From positions 1 through 64,000 of the forward strand of contig CP025325.1 in assembly GCA_004014935.1 (NCBI GenBank): a stretch of DNA of 64,000 nt, written 5' to 3'. A program made the translations under genes and the position numbers. This document shows, piece after piece, positions 51,160 to 60,685 of the stretch. The notes under the pieces are model-generated. The model searched no databases. It was not told the DNA's origin and saw only the letters and a list, made by a program, of their open reading frames with translations. The DNA is from Saccharomycopsis malanga. Taxonomy: Eukaryota; Ascomycota; Saccharomycetes; Ascoideales; Saccharomycopsidaceae. Every line of letters starts with the position of its first letter. Position 1 is the stretch's first letter.

Positions 51160-51641
51160 TGTATTAGATAATGTGTTTGAAAGTTATGTAAGACTTGAAA
51201 GTCAAAAAGTATTGTTTAAATGTGAGATGAAGACAAAATAAAAGAAACAAACGAGAAAATGGAGGATAATGGGTAGATTATATATTGATATGAATGAATA
51301 TCGATTGTCCATTGAAAAGAAAGCAAAGTTACACTGTATGTTTTCAGCACGGCAGCAAAATTTTGAGTGCGTTCCAGAAACTACAGCGCGGCGGCGTAGT
51401 TTCTAGCACGGCACCATAGGCGTAATTTTTCGCACAAGAAGCGCATTAATCAAGTTGGAGCAGTTTTCTGCACTTTTAGTATGGGCAGGTCGCACCATTC
51501 CCAAAAAGGAACACTGTGCATGAGTCCTGCGATCGTCAAAAAAATTAGTACTTAAGGAAGACATGCTCCAGTGAAATATTCTACTAGTTTGTCGATTTTT
51601 TTTCATCAACTTGTTATAATTATTCAAACAGATCTATCAAA
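51160..51641. promoter_or_regulatory. Divergent H2A/H2B promoter with GC-rich palindromic motifs
   Basis: 482 bp between the two start codons. A 9-bp perfect inverted repeat, AGAAACTAC (51376-51384) with GTAGTTTCT (51396-51404), encloses GC-rich AGCGCGGCGGC. Related words recur: GCACGGCAGCA (about 51348), TAGCACGGCACCA (about 51404) and GGCGTAATTTTT (51419-51430). They are candidate histone upstream activating or repressing sites. In S. cerevisiae Spt10 and HIR act here, but their exact motifs are not clearly present. Confidence 0.5.
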
Positions 51642-52037
51642 ATGGCCCCAAAAGCTGAAAAGAAACCTGCCTCCAAAGCCCCAGCTTCTAAGAAGCCAGC
51701 TGCTAAAAAGACCGCCTCTGCCCCAGCAGAAGGTAAGAAGAGATCAAAGGTCAGAAAGGAAACCTACAACACTTATATTTACAAGGTGTTAAAACAAACC
51801 CACCCAGACACTGGTATTTCTAAGAAGGCTATTTCTATCATGAACTCTTTTGTGAGTGACATTTTCGAAAGAATTGCCTCTGAAGCTTCTAAATTGGCTG
51901 CTTACAACAAGAAATCCACCATTTCTGCCAGAGAAATCCAAACTGCTGTCAGATTGATCTTGCCAGGTGAATTGTCCAAACACGCTGTTTCCGAAGGTAC
52001 TCGTGCTGTCACCAAATACTCTTCTTCTAGTGCTTAA
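51642..52037 (+). CDS. HTB1: Histone H2B
   Basis: 131 aa. The basic N-terminal tail ([22 protein letters not shown]) and fold region are standard: [68 protein letters not shown] and [17 protein letters not shown]. The Lys in AVTKYSSS is the conserved ubiquitination site used by Rad6-Bre1. Paired divergently with H2A. Only preferred codons are used, as expected for a highly expressed gene, with no CTG. Confidence 0.98.
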   Translation: MAPKAEKKPASKAPASKKPAAKKTASAPAEGKKRSKVRKETYNTYIYKVLKQTHPDTGISKKAISIMNSFVSDIFERIASEASKLAAYNKKSTISAREIQTAVRLILPGELSKHAVSEGTRAVTKYSSSSA

Positions 52038-53518
52038 GCTAGGCAGTTGGGCTGACGCGTCTATGGGCATGTCGCCGGCTTTCTACTTTGGTTTTTTAAC
52101 TCTTATGATTTCAGATGGGTTTGGGTAATGATTCTTCTTGTTTATTTTTATTTTATTTTATTTTATTTTAGTTCGTTTCTATGTGTTTACCATATTTTAT
52201 AATTGTACACTATTACTGTTTCTCCTTGTTGTAAGATCCAGGAAACCAACAGCGGAGTAGAGCTCGTCTAATGGATTGGTACTAAAAAGTATTCACTAAA
52301 GGCGTGTTGGCGTAATTTCTAAGACACTTTGTTTTGCCCATCATACATTGGATACGACAATAAAACAAAACAAAGTGAATACCCTTACGTAAATCTTATG
52401 AGGATAAAGTTTAATAGGGTCTTTACTCTTTGGCAGATTGACAGGAAATCTTTACTCTTGTGTAATAGTATTGATGGTTGATACCATTCCAACTCTAGCT
52501 CAATATTGGATTTTGGTTCCAACCCAATAAAACTATTTGAGTTTCACTCTCAAACCAATAAAATCATTTGAGCTTCTACTTTCCGAACAGTTTCTCGGGA
52601 CTATCCGGTAATTTTTAAGGTTTCATAAACAGCTTTTTACCGTCTTTATATGGCAGAAAAGCCCTATTATACCACGGAACGCGGAAACCTTATAATGGAT
52701 TTACGACGCACTGTAAAGTGTCAGTTAACTGAATAATTGTTGAATGGGAATGATTAACATACAGAGTGCTTGGCACACATTTTTGCAATCAAAACCGCCG
52801 TGGTTGTTTCCGTTTTCGGTAATAGTATATTAAAAGTTGTTCAACCATGTATTCAACGTCAAATAACAAAAACGATTCTAGGCTTTTCTGATTGGCTTTT
52901 AGTCTTATTGTACCAATCCCAGGAGTCTATAGAGGCAGTAGTTCCGAAAGTTTTACCTTGAAAAGTGTTCTTTGTCAAATGATAGCACTTGGGTTGGTAA
53001 AGCGTTCGATGATGGATTTGAAATTTGTTCTCTATTAAATGATAACCACTTGGGTTGGTAAAGCTTTCTGATTCGAGATGTTTATGAAAACACCAAGCCT
53101 TTTGCCTTGGGTACTTGTTATAATAAGACCATCATTGACATTATCAAGGGTTTCAAATTATCATTAATGTTGTAATTTCTAAGAGATTATGTATGAAACT
53201 TTCTAAAGTACAAGTATGTAAAATACCACAGGTTCTGACTCAATCTTACAACATGTTGTTTCTTACCGTATTGTAGTCAAAGAAAAGATTGCGTATTCTA
53301 TTTAAAAGCTTCTGATTGATGAAGCAAAGTAAGAATATTACAAACAATGTGAAACAACTACTAGCAATGCAACGTATAAAAAAAAAGAGTACAATCCAAG
53401 AACCAAATAAAAATAACAAAAAGAAGAATTGAAAACAACACTACGGCAACGGAATAATAAGAAAAGTCTAAGATGAGGAGATGAATGACGAAACAAAATG
53501 ATTTGAAGAACAAAAATG
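52038..53518. other. Gene-free region with short direct repeats
   Basis: About 1.5 kb between convergent H2B and the MATE gene. A ~60-bp direct duplication lies at 52966-53070 (CACTTGGGTTGGTAAAGC twice). Another pair is at about 52510-52580 (CCAATAAAACTATTTGAG and CCAATAAAATCATTTGAG). TTGGCGTAATTTCT at 52307-52320 echoes the word in the histone promoter. No gene, tRNA or Element A seen. Confidence 0.5.
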
Positions 53519-54952
53519 CTAATAATTCTGCTTTGCAGATTCCAAAATGTGATTCCAATCGGAATAAATAACGTAAAAGGTTTGAGTAAGTGACAAGAAA
53601 CCCAAACCTATGGACATGCCTGCCCAAAGACCGCATAATTTGTAGTTATAGTAGAAACCCAAGAGCCATTCAGCAGCCAAACCAATGACATAATAACTAA
53701 AGACACTGAGTATTCCACCGATTCTTTGGCGGCCTTGAGCACGAAGCACAGCGGCAGAGCAAACATTGAAGCCGCAATCCAACAATTGATAGATGCCGAC
53801 GACAATAAGACTGTCTGCTATGACTTTTTTCAACTGGGCATCATTGTTAGAAAAATAGGAGGCAAGAAGTTGACGGGCATTGATAGCGATGAGGAAATTG
53901 GTGAAACCAAGGCCTATGGTGATGAGGTAAGACACTCTGGTGGCAATGATGGCGGCTTGTTTGTTCCGAGAGCCAACATAGTTTCCAATACGAGTTGAGG
54001 CGACAACACCAATGGCAAATGGAAGTTGGTAGAAAAAGTTGCTTAAGGTAAAAGTGACCGATTGGGCAGCAAGTTGGACAACACCAAACAGAGCGGCCAT
54101 TATGGTTATAAGTTGAAAGGCAAGACATTCGGAAAGAACCATCAAAACACCATAAACGTTGAGTTTGATTAGGCTTTTCAAGTTGGAGAAAATGACACGG
54201 AAATCAATTGGACACCAGCATTTGATGCCGTCAATATAACGGACATATAGGAAGAGCAAAATGGTCAAAAGCCAATAACTGGAAACAGCAGCTATAGGAG
54301 CGCCTATGAAACCAACGCCCACAGTGTCGTTGACAATCAAAAGATAGTTGAGAGCCAAGTTGACAGGAACAACGATGGCAAGAATATAGGTGGTGGCATG
54401 GAATATGCCTTGGGCTTGCACAAACCGTTTGCCATTCTCATATAGAATAAAAGCAGGAGCCTCCAAGACAGCAATGTAGAAATAGAGAGTGGCAAGCCGG
54501 ACTATCTCAGGATCATGAATATATAAAGCAAACAATTTGTCCATGTTGAACCATAGGAATACCAAGGGAACAAGAATGACAAAACTCACAGCGACATTCT
54601 TCTGGAAATAGAGACCTACCAAATGATACGACTTGGCCCCGTAAGCCTGAGAACAAAGAGTATCGATGGCCGTGGCCATTCCCATGAATAAGACAGGACC
54701 ACTGATGAAATAAGTGGTCACGGCAAGCGAGGTTGCTGCCAACTCGTTGGTGCCAAGCCTACTGACAAAAAACACCGAGAAGGCATTGATACAGTATTGT
54801 AGAAGAAACGATATACAGTTGGGAATCGAGTTTATCACAATATACCTGAGCTCGTTGGCATATGTGGTTGGTTTGCCAATGTCATGATCCGTCCCAAGGT
54901 CCGTCCCATGGTCCTCGGGGACTATAAGAGGAGAGTTCTCGTCTGCGGACAT
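53519..54952 (-). CDS. MATE family efflux transporter
   Basis: 477 aa. A polar ~35-residue cytosolic N-terminus precedes twelve hydrophobic segments arranged as two six-helix halves, the MATE/MOP layout. Family features are FVSRLGTNELAATSLAVTTY, ATAIDTLCSQAYGAKSYHLVG (the conserved motif after TM2) and, in the second half, GVVQLAAQSVTFTLSNFFYQLPFAIGVVASTRIGNYVGSRN. MATE carriers export cationic or amphipathic organic compounds using H+ or Na+ gradients; yeast relatives are Erc1 and YDR338C. The substrate cannot be told from sequence. Probably a vacuolar or plasma-membrane protein. Divergent from the alcohol dehydrogenase gene across 1.5 kb. Confidence 0.94.
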   Translation of the reverse strand: MSADENSPLIVPEDHGTDLGTDHDIGKPTTYANELRYIVINSIPNCISFLLQYCINAFSVFFVSRLGTNELAATSLAVTTYFISGPVLFMGMATAIDTLCSQAYGAKSYHLVGLYFQKNVAVSFVILVPLVFLWFNMDKLFALYIHDPEIVRLATLYFYIAVLEAPAFILYENGKRFVQAQGIFHATTYILAIVVPVNLALNYLLIVNDTVGVGFIGAPIAAVSSYWLLTILLFLYVRYIDGIKCWCPIDFRVIFSNLKSLIKLNVYGVLMVLSECLAFQLITIMAALFGVVQLAAQSVTFTLSNFFYQLPFAIGVVASTRIGNYVGSRNKQAAIIATRVSYLITIGLGFTNFLIAINARQLLASYFSNNDAQLKKVIADSLIVVGIYQLLDCGFNVCSAAVLRAQGRQRIGGILSVFSYYVIGLAAEWLLGFYYNYKLCGLWAGMSIGLGFLSLTQTFYVIYSDWNHILESAKQNY

Positions 54953-56450
54953 TGTTGAGTCTATAAAGTATGATCAACTCAGTGTCCATGGATGACGTCT
55001 GCCGGACATTGAAAGAAAGCCGAGCAACACGAGCCCTCGGGAAGGAAGTGGCAATATATATATCTAGATATACAGGACTATGGAAATGGCTTGGTGTGTA
55101 CTAACTACATGGAGAAAAAAACAAAATAGGACGGAATATATCACAGTTTCAGGCACTGGGCCATACTCAACCGACAATAATACCGAGCCTACAGCCTATG
55201 TATAGATAACATGGAGCTAAGACTAAGACAGGTAGCCACTAGCCATGTCTAGGGAAAAAACCAGTGCTGGATGGAGTAACTGATGCGAGACGATGCAGAT
55301 TCTCATTCTCTTGCTTTTGAAAATCCTCCAGATATTGTATTCTGGTAAGCTATTAGTGCTGGTGTCCGGATGACAGGGCATTCTTGCCTTTTTTGACGAA
55401 ACACGCAGGTACGCGCGTTGGGATGCATATTTTACTATACTGGCCATGCAGCCGAACCTGCATGCTTTGGATGCTTTGCACGCGCGTGTCACATGCGTGC
55501 CATAAGCCTCGGAATCTTGGTTGTTTTCGTCGCTGATTCAATACTGTTATTGCTGTTTGGTGTTGATAGCCGTTGATTGTGAACAGTAGATCATACTCGG
55601 TTGACGGGGCATAATGACAGTGTGTCAGAGAACTTTGATATATATTTTGTAGAGAGGAATGCAAATTGTATTTATTATTTTATACTACAGTATACTTTAT
55701 ATACGATAGTTTTGCACTCTAGAATCAGGCACACGTTGCTATTCCCTTGTGACACCCGCGTATTTCAAGGGTCTCACCACCCTGTATATACAGGGACATT
55801 ATTGGACATTCACCAAAGGTCTAACCATCGTTATTGGATTTGTTTCAATGGTGTAGGAGGGTTAATAATGGGTCATTTTTGCTAAAGATTTTCACTCAAC
55901 TATGGGGCCTAATTGTCCCATCTGTATACAAGGTTGCTATCTTGTAGCAACTAAACGGCGATTTTTGAGTGTTGTAAACCCATATCTATAAACATGATGA
56001 TTAATTGAGACAGTATGATTTAAATTGTTCATTTTACTGTCAATTGTAAGGTTGACATTGAATAATATACAGTGATTTTGTTCAATTGTAAGGTTGACAT
56101 TGAATAATATACAGTGATTTTGTTCATAAGATTAACACTAAATAATATACAGTGATTTTGTTCATAAGATTAACACTAATAATATACAAATCACTTTGTA
56201 TACCAATACAAAAAGAAGACCATGTATGGACACTCTCAGCGTAATATTTAGTGCACTTTACCTTGCGGAGCAACTAACAGTGCTAGATGATGGCATGGCA
56301 TCCCCGTAAGTGTCCATCTTGCTTTTGGAAGCCTTGCACATTGAGCAAGTAACGATAATACAACGGTTGCTGTAAAATGTGCAATGGAATAAACTTGGAG
56401 CAACTTTGCTCGGCATCTCACAGGTTTAATATATAACTGGTCTGAGGACG
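54953..56450. other. Long divergent intergenic region
   Basis: About 1.5 kb between the MATE and ADH genes. It includes GC-richer DNA with clustered GCATG/GCGCG words near 55430-55505 (CACGCGCGTGTCACATGCGTG) that may be promoter sites, and a tandem repeat at 56041-56190. Short frames show no coding signal. Confidence 0.5.
56041..56190. repeat. Tandem repeat, ~45-bp unit
   Basis: Four units ending in AATAATATACAGTGATTTTG. The first two open with CAATTGTAAGGTTGACATTG and the next two with TTCATAAGATTAACACT, so the array grew in two steps. It lies ~260 bp before the ADH start. Confidence 0.85.
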
Positions 56451-57839
56451 ATGAGAATGCCATTACTGATGAAGAAACATCAGCCAGTAACAGTAACAAA
56501 TAGCAATAACATGTCACTTAACGCAGCAGCCAATATTGTGGAGAACCACACGGAGGATATTCCTTCAAAAGTTCCAATTACACCAAAGTACCAGCTGGGC
56601 AAGATGAAGGCCCTCCAATGGTTTGGCAAGGACGACGTGAGTGTGCACGAGGTGCCTATTCCAGACATTACGGACGACAGAGATGTGATTTGCAAAGTGA
56701 CAGGCACTACAGTATGCGGATCAGACCTCCATTTGTATCATAAGGAGATCATGGAGCTTCGAGAAGGAGATATTCTCGGCCACGAATGGTGCGGCGAGAT
56801 TGTCAAGGCAGGCCCCAAAGTGAAAGGCCTCAAGGTGGGAGACCGGGTTGTTTCGAGTTTCCAGATCTCGTGTGGCGAATGTTTCTATTGCAAACAGAAG
56901 ATCACGTCAATGTGCGACAACACAGGAACTTCCAAGGTCCAACAGATGATGTACGGAGACAAGATGGGTGGCATTTATGGATATTCGCATTTCACTGGCG
57001 GATATGCTGGCGGACAGGCCGAATACGTGAGAGCTCCTCTTGCGGAGGAAAACTTGCTCAAGATTCCCAAGGACGTTCCTGACGAAAAGGCATTGTATCT
57101 ATCAGACATTGTTCCTACTTCCTACCATGCTGTTGTGTGTGCAGAGGTCGCCAAGGGCAAGACTGTGGCCGTCTGGGGCCTTGGTCCTATTGGATTGCTC
57201 GTCACCAAATGGGCACAGGTGAAAGGCGCTGCAAAAATCATAGTTGTGGACAATGTTCCGGAACGTATTGAAAAAGCAAAGACCATTTCCACTGCAGACA
57301 CTCAAGTGATTGGCGTCAACTTTGACAAGGACAAGGATGTCGCCGCAAAGATCTTGGAGCTTGTCCCTGGAGGAGTGGACAGCTCCATTGATGCCGCAGC
57401 CTTCAGATACGCCAAAGGCCTAGTCCACACTGCTGAGCGTGCTCTTGGTCTCGAAACAGACTCTTCTGAGATTCTCAACGAAACCATCAGGGCCACACGC
57501 AAGTTTGGCGTCATCTCCTTGATTGCAGACTATGTGGGCTACACGAACCACTTTTTGATTGGTGGAGTTATGGAAAAAGGCATTACTTTACGTGGAGGTG
57601 GCCAGGCCCCTGTTCAAAAGTATTGGCACGAATTGCTTGGCTATATCCAGCAAGGCGCCTTTGATCCTACCTTTATTTTGACCCACCGGTTCAAATTGGA
57701 CGAGTTCAAAGAGATTTATGCTGCCTTTGACCAGAAAAAGGCTGGCATCATGAAAGTGTTCGTCGAGACCCAATTTTCCCATCCGAGAGCTCCTAATACT
57801 CCTTCATTATCTTCAGCAAAGAGCTTATTGTCTGCTTGA
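56451..57839 (+). CDS. Zinc-dependent alcohol/formaldehyde dehydrogenase-like protein (MDR family)
   Basis: 462 aa from the first ATG; the ATG at 56511 (MSLNAAANIV) is an equally likely start giving 442 aa. A medium-chain dehydrogenase with both zinc sites: catalytic Cys in TTVCGSDLHLY with His-Glu in GHEWCGE, and structural CGECFYCKQKITSMC. The NAD(P)-binding Rossmann motif is VAVWGLGPIGLLV, followed by an acidic residue at VVDNVPERI, which suggests NAD. The long block YGYSHFTGGYAGGQAEYVRAP and the late insert with HTAERALGLETDSSEILNETIRATRKFGV are typical of the FDH-like subgroup, not of classical ethanol ADHs. The substrate is unknown. The gene is richer in G+C than its neighbours upstream. 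Confidence 0.92.
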   Translation: MRMPLLMKKHQPVTVTNSNNMSLNAAANIVENHTEDIPSKVPITPKYQLGKMKALQWFGKDDVSVHEVPIPDITDDRDVICKVTGTTVCGSDLHLYHKEIMELREGDILGHEWCGEIVKAGPKVKGLKVGDRVVSSFQISCGECFYCKQKITSMCDNTGTSKVQQMMYGDKMGGIYGYSHFTGGYAGGQAEYVRAPLAEENLLKIPKDVPDEKALYLSDIVPTSYHAVVCAEVAKGKTVAVWGLGPIGLLVTKWAQVKGAAKIIVVDNVPERIEKAKTISTADTQVIGVNFDKDKDVAAKILELVPGGVDSSIDAAAFRYAKGLVHTAERALGLETDSSEILNETIRATRKFGVISLIADYVGYTNHFLIGGVMEKGITLRGGGQAPVQKYWHELLGYIQQGAFDPTFILTHRFKLDEFKEIYAAFDQKKAGIMKVFVETQFSHPRAPNTPSLSSAKSLLSA

Positions 57840-57842
57840 GTT

Positions 57843-57843
<1 letters not shown>

Positions 57844-57875
<32 letters not shown>

Positions 57876-57876
57876 C
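57844..57876. repeat. (TA)n microsatellite
   Basis: About 14 TA units immediately after the ADH stop codon; may act as an AT-rich 3'-end efficiency element. Confidence 0.8.
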
Positions 57877-58110
57877 TGCTGTTATTATTAATGAATGATG
57901 TTTGTTATTATAGCATCTGTGTAAATTAGCTCTGGAAAGGGCAAAATTCGCTCATATTTATACTCTATTATAAACACTACTAGTTCATTAAGATTTGCTT
58001 TTAAGAAACACCCTTATGGTTATCGTTTGTTTGCTATATAAGAAGCGACAACTGTGGACTCGGTGTGAAGCAGCAAGTAAAGATTACAACTGCCAAAAGC
58101 TCCAATCATC

Positions 58111-58746
58111 ATGCCCAGCTACGAACAGCTTATCAATCAAAGAAAACAGATCCAATTGCCTAAATTAGGCTGGACTTATGATGCCTTGGAACCGTACATT
58201 TCCGCACAAATCAACGAAATCCATCATTCCAAGCATCACCAGACCTATGTAAACAACTACAATGCTGCCATTGCTGATTTGGTCAAGGCTGAACTCAATG
58301 GAGACGTGAAAACAGTGGTTCTGCTTCAACAAACTATCAAATTCAATGGTGGTGGACACGTCAACCATGTCTTATTTTGGAAATCCTTGTCGCCAGCTAC
58401 TGAAGACGGCGGCAAGCATCCAAACCCTGACTCTGCCTTTGGTAAACAAATCAACATCCAGTATGGATCGGTTGAAAACTTGATCAGACTTGCCAATTCC
58501 AAACTAGCCTCAATCCAAGGCTCAGGATGGGCATTTATCGTAAAAAATGTAGATAATGGTGGCGTGTTGGACGTTGTAACCACCCAAAATCAAGATACTG
58601 TTACTCTTCCTTTAGTTCCTTTGGTGGCCATTGACGCCTGGGAACATGCTTACTACTTGCAGTACCAAAACGTCAAGGCAGATTACTTTAAAGCCATTTG
58701 GAACGTCATCAATTGGACGGAGGCCGAGAGGAAATATGGGTCTTGA
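58111..58746 (+). CDS. SOD3: Manganese superoxide dismutase, cytosolic Sod3 type
   Basis: 211 aa. Fe/Mn-SOD fold with the four metal ligands in SKHHQTYVNNYNAA (first His), GGGHVNHVLFW (second His) and AIDAWEHAYYLQY (Asp and His). The GGGHxNH and WEHAYYLQY contexts favour Mn. It starts directly at MPSYEQLINQRKQIQLPKLGW, with no mitochondrial presequence, and the body (GSGWAFIVKN, NQDTVT, VKADYFKAIWNVINW) closely resembles the cytosolic Mn-SOD Sod3 of Candida albicans, used there when copper is scarce. Superoxide is dismuted to O2 and H2O2. A CTG codon at 58321-58323 sits where relatives have Glu or Ala. The C-terminus is normal. Confidence 0.92.
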   Translation: MPSYEQLINQRKQIQLPKLGWTYDALEPYISAQINEIHHSKHHQTYVNNYNAAIADLVKAELNGDVKTVVLLQQTIKFNGGGHVNHVLFWKSLSPATEDGGKHPNPDSAFGKQINIQYGSVENLIRLANSKLASIQGSGWAFIVKNVDNGGVLDVVTTQNQDTVTLPLVPLVAIDAWEHAYYLQYQNVKADYFKAIWNVINWTEAERKYGS

Positions 58747-58782
58747 TACTGGAGAGATTCCAATGAAAAGAAGCAAATGCCA

Positions 58783-58985
58783 CTATGCCACAGGGCCGTA
58801 TACGTATGGCTCAGAGAAAAGACCTGGCAGGATAGTTTGGTGGATAATACTGTCAAACAGACACACCGGTGAGCCAACTATGATCGAAAGGACATTATTG
58901 GGCTTTACCAAGTCGTCTTATACATAGCGTATATACGAAACTGATATGTACTGGGCTTGAAATATATGATATTATTCAATATGCC
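58783..58985 (+). mobile_element. Element A, body altered
   Basis: The head is partly replaced (GGGCCGTATACGTATGGCTC). GTGAGCCAACTATGATCGAA, AGGACATTATTGGGCTTTAC, CATAGCGTATATACGAAACT and TGGGCTTGAAATATATGATA are the family's second half. Its 3' end touches Element B. Confidence 0.75.
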
Positions 58986-59506
58986 TTACTATTGCCTCGT
59001 AGCCAAGTTGGCTGAGGCATGCGCCACACAAAATAGTGCAGAATGGTGCAGAATAGTGCAGAAAAATAAGTGTGGCGTTCCTCATTTGGGTGTTTGGTAC
59101 TCGATTCGCGCTGTCGTCGTTTTGGAGTAATCATCAAATGTTTTATTGAATTAAATCAATGCTATCCATTTTATTTTGATTTGCAAAAACATATCCCATT
59201 ATTTTAAAATTTTTTGTTATATTATAGTACTATTTGTAATGAACAAGATTAGATTTCCGCATACATATTTGATATAAAGGAAAATTGTCAAATTTGACCA
59301 AAAGTCAATCTTTTAAATCATATTCTAGAGTCTTTACAGCAGGCCAAGCCATACAAAAATTATATTTTTATACTCTTTACAATTTTGAGCTTTATGAAAT
59401 GTACTTTGTTTAGAGATTTGGTTTTTTCAAATTATTAAATAGTGAGAAAGTATTATTTTGTCAAAATATAACACATAATTCGTTAAAATTCGTGTTTTTT
59501 ACTTTT
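58981..59506 (+). mobile_element. Element B (tRNA-like ~500-bp repeat), copy 2
   Basis: Begins ATGCCTTACTATTGCC. A box TAGCCAAGTTGG (59000-59011). CGCCACAC (59022-59029) pairs perfectly with GTGTGGCG (59070-59077) around three AATAGTGCAG-type units. B-box-like GGTACTCGATTC at 59096-59107. The ~400-bp body shares CATATTCTAGAGTC, CATACAAAAATTATA, AGTGAGAAAGTAT and AAAATATAACACATAAT with copies 1 and 3. No coding potential. Confidence 0.83.
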
Positions 59507-60009
59507 CAGAGAGACTTCTTTTGTTTCTTGACATTAGTCTATAGTACTTGAATGCTTTTTTAGTTTTACTTGTGTTTTCTCCAGCGTTTGAATGTAATTT
59601 CATCCCAAAGAAACAGGTGTCTAAAAAAAGCATTGTTTATTACAGGTTTTCAGAGGAGCTTATACTCAATAATAATCATAATGTATTGCCAAACTAGCAT
59701 ATTCCAACGTCCGTTTTACATTGAATGTTTCATGGGGCTCGGTAAAGCGTAATGTGCTTATAAATAAGCTTTATCGCTCGGTTCAGGGGAGGCCGTTTTG
59801 AAAAAACTTTTGGTCCTATTCAACTTGAAGTTGCAAATGGTTTGATCTTACTTTGACTTTAATTTTCTTGTTTTTTTACTGTTCTAGTTCTTGGTTTGTT
59901 TTATTACATTCTTATGGAAGTTGTATATTGATTGTAAATTGTTGATAAACGTAAGCTGTTTCTTTGCCAAAAATCATAGAATAAGTTTTAGTTTTCAAAG
60001 CAATGAGAT

Positions 60010-60450
60010 GTTTGAAAGGGTATTCAAAGCTCTCGTAGAAGAGAAAAACAAGACATAACAGGAACATGGGTGAGCCAACTATGATCAAAAGGACATGATT
60101 GGGTTTCACCAAGTTTCCTTAGATATAGCGCGTATATACGAAACTGATATGAACGCGCTATGTATAGGGGGACTTGATAAAACCCAGTGGGGAAAACCCA
60201 AAAAACTACTTAAACTTGTAACTCAATTGAAAAGTAAGTAGACTTTGGTCTAGGTCGTGTTTCAGACAGTTGCACTTGCCTGTGAAATCACGTTCAGCAT
60301 CGTAAAAAGCAGAGAGTAAAAGTGTCGTCTTGGGAATCGAACCGGTGTTCCTATTAGGTCTTGTTTTTCTTTTCTCTGAGAGCACGGTCTTGTTTTTCTC
60401 TTGTCTGAGAGCACGGACCACTGAGCCAAATGGCCCAGTGGTCAGCCAAT
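60010..60450. mobile_element. Two Element A copies fused tail to tail
   Basis: A plus-strand short form (about 60018-60150: AGAAGAGAAAAACAAGACAT, TATAGCGCGTATATACGAAA) meets a minus-strand long form (about 60150-60444). On the minus strand the latter has B box GGTTCGATTCC (60334-60344) and A box TGGCTCAGTGG. The sequence TCTTGTTTTTCTyTTnTCTGAGAGCACGG is tandemly duplicated in the head and a second partial head (CCAATTGGCCCAGCGG) follows, so the head region has been amplified locally. Confidence 0.83.
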
Positions 60451-60685
60451 TGGCCCAGCGGTCAGCCCTGGTCTTTTATAGGTGTATGGCTACATTTCAA
60501 CATGACATCCGTCGTGGAGCGCCGGATCCGTGGTTTAGCATGTAGTTCCATGCACTCCTATGCAATGACACGCTCATTGTGCAGCGTTACATTTTGATGG
60601 AGAGCTATACCCTTTTTTATACCCTTTAGCAGGCCAAAAGATGAGCTGAAGAGATTGCAAAGCAGTAATATTGGTATTTAGAGGC

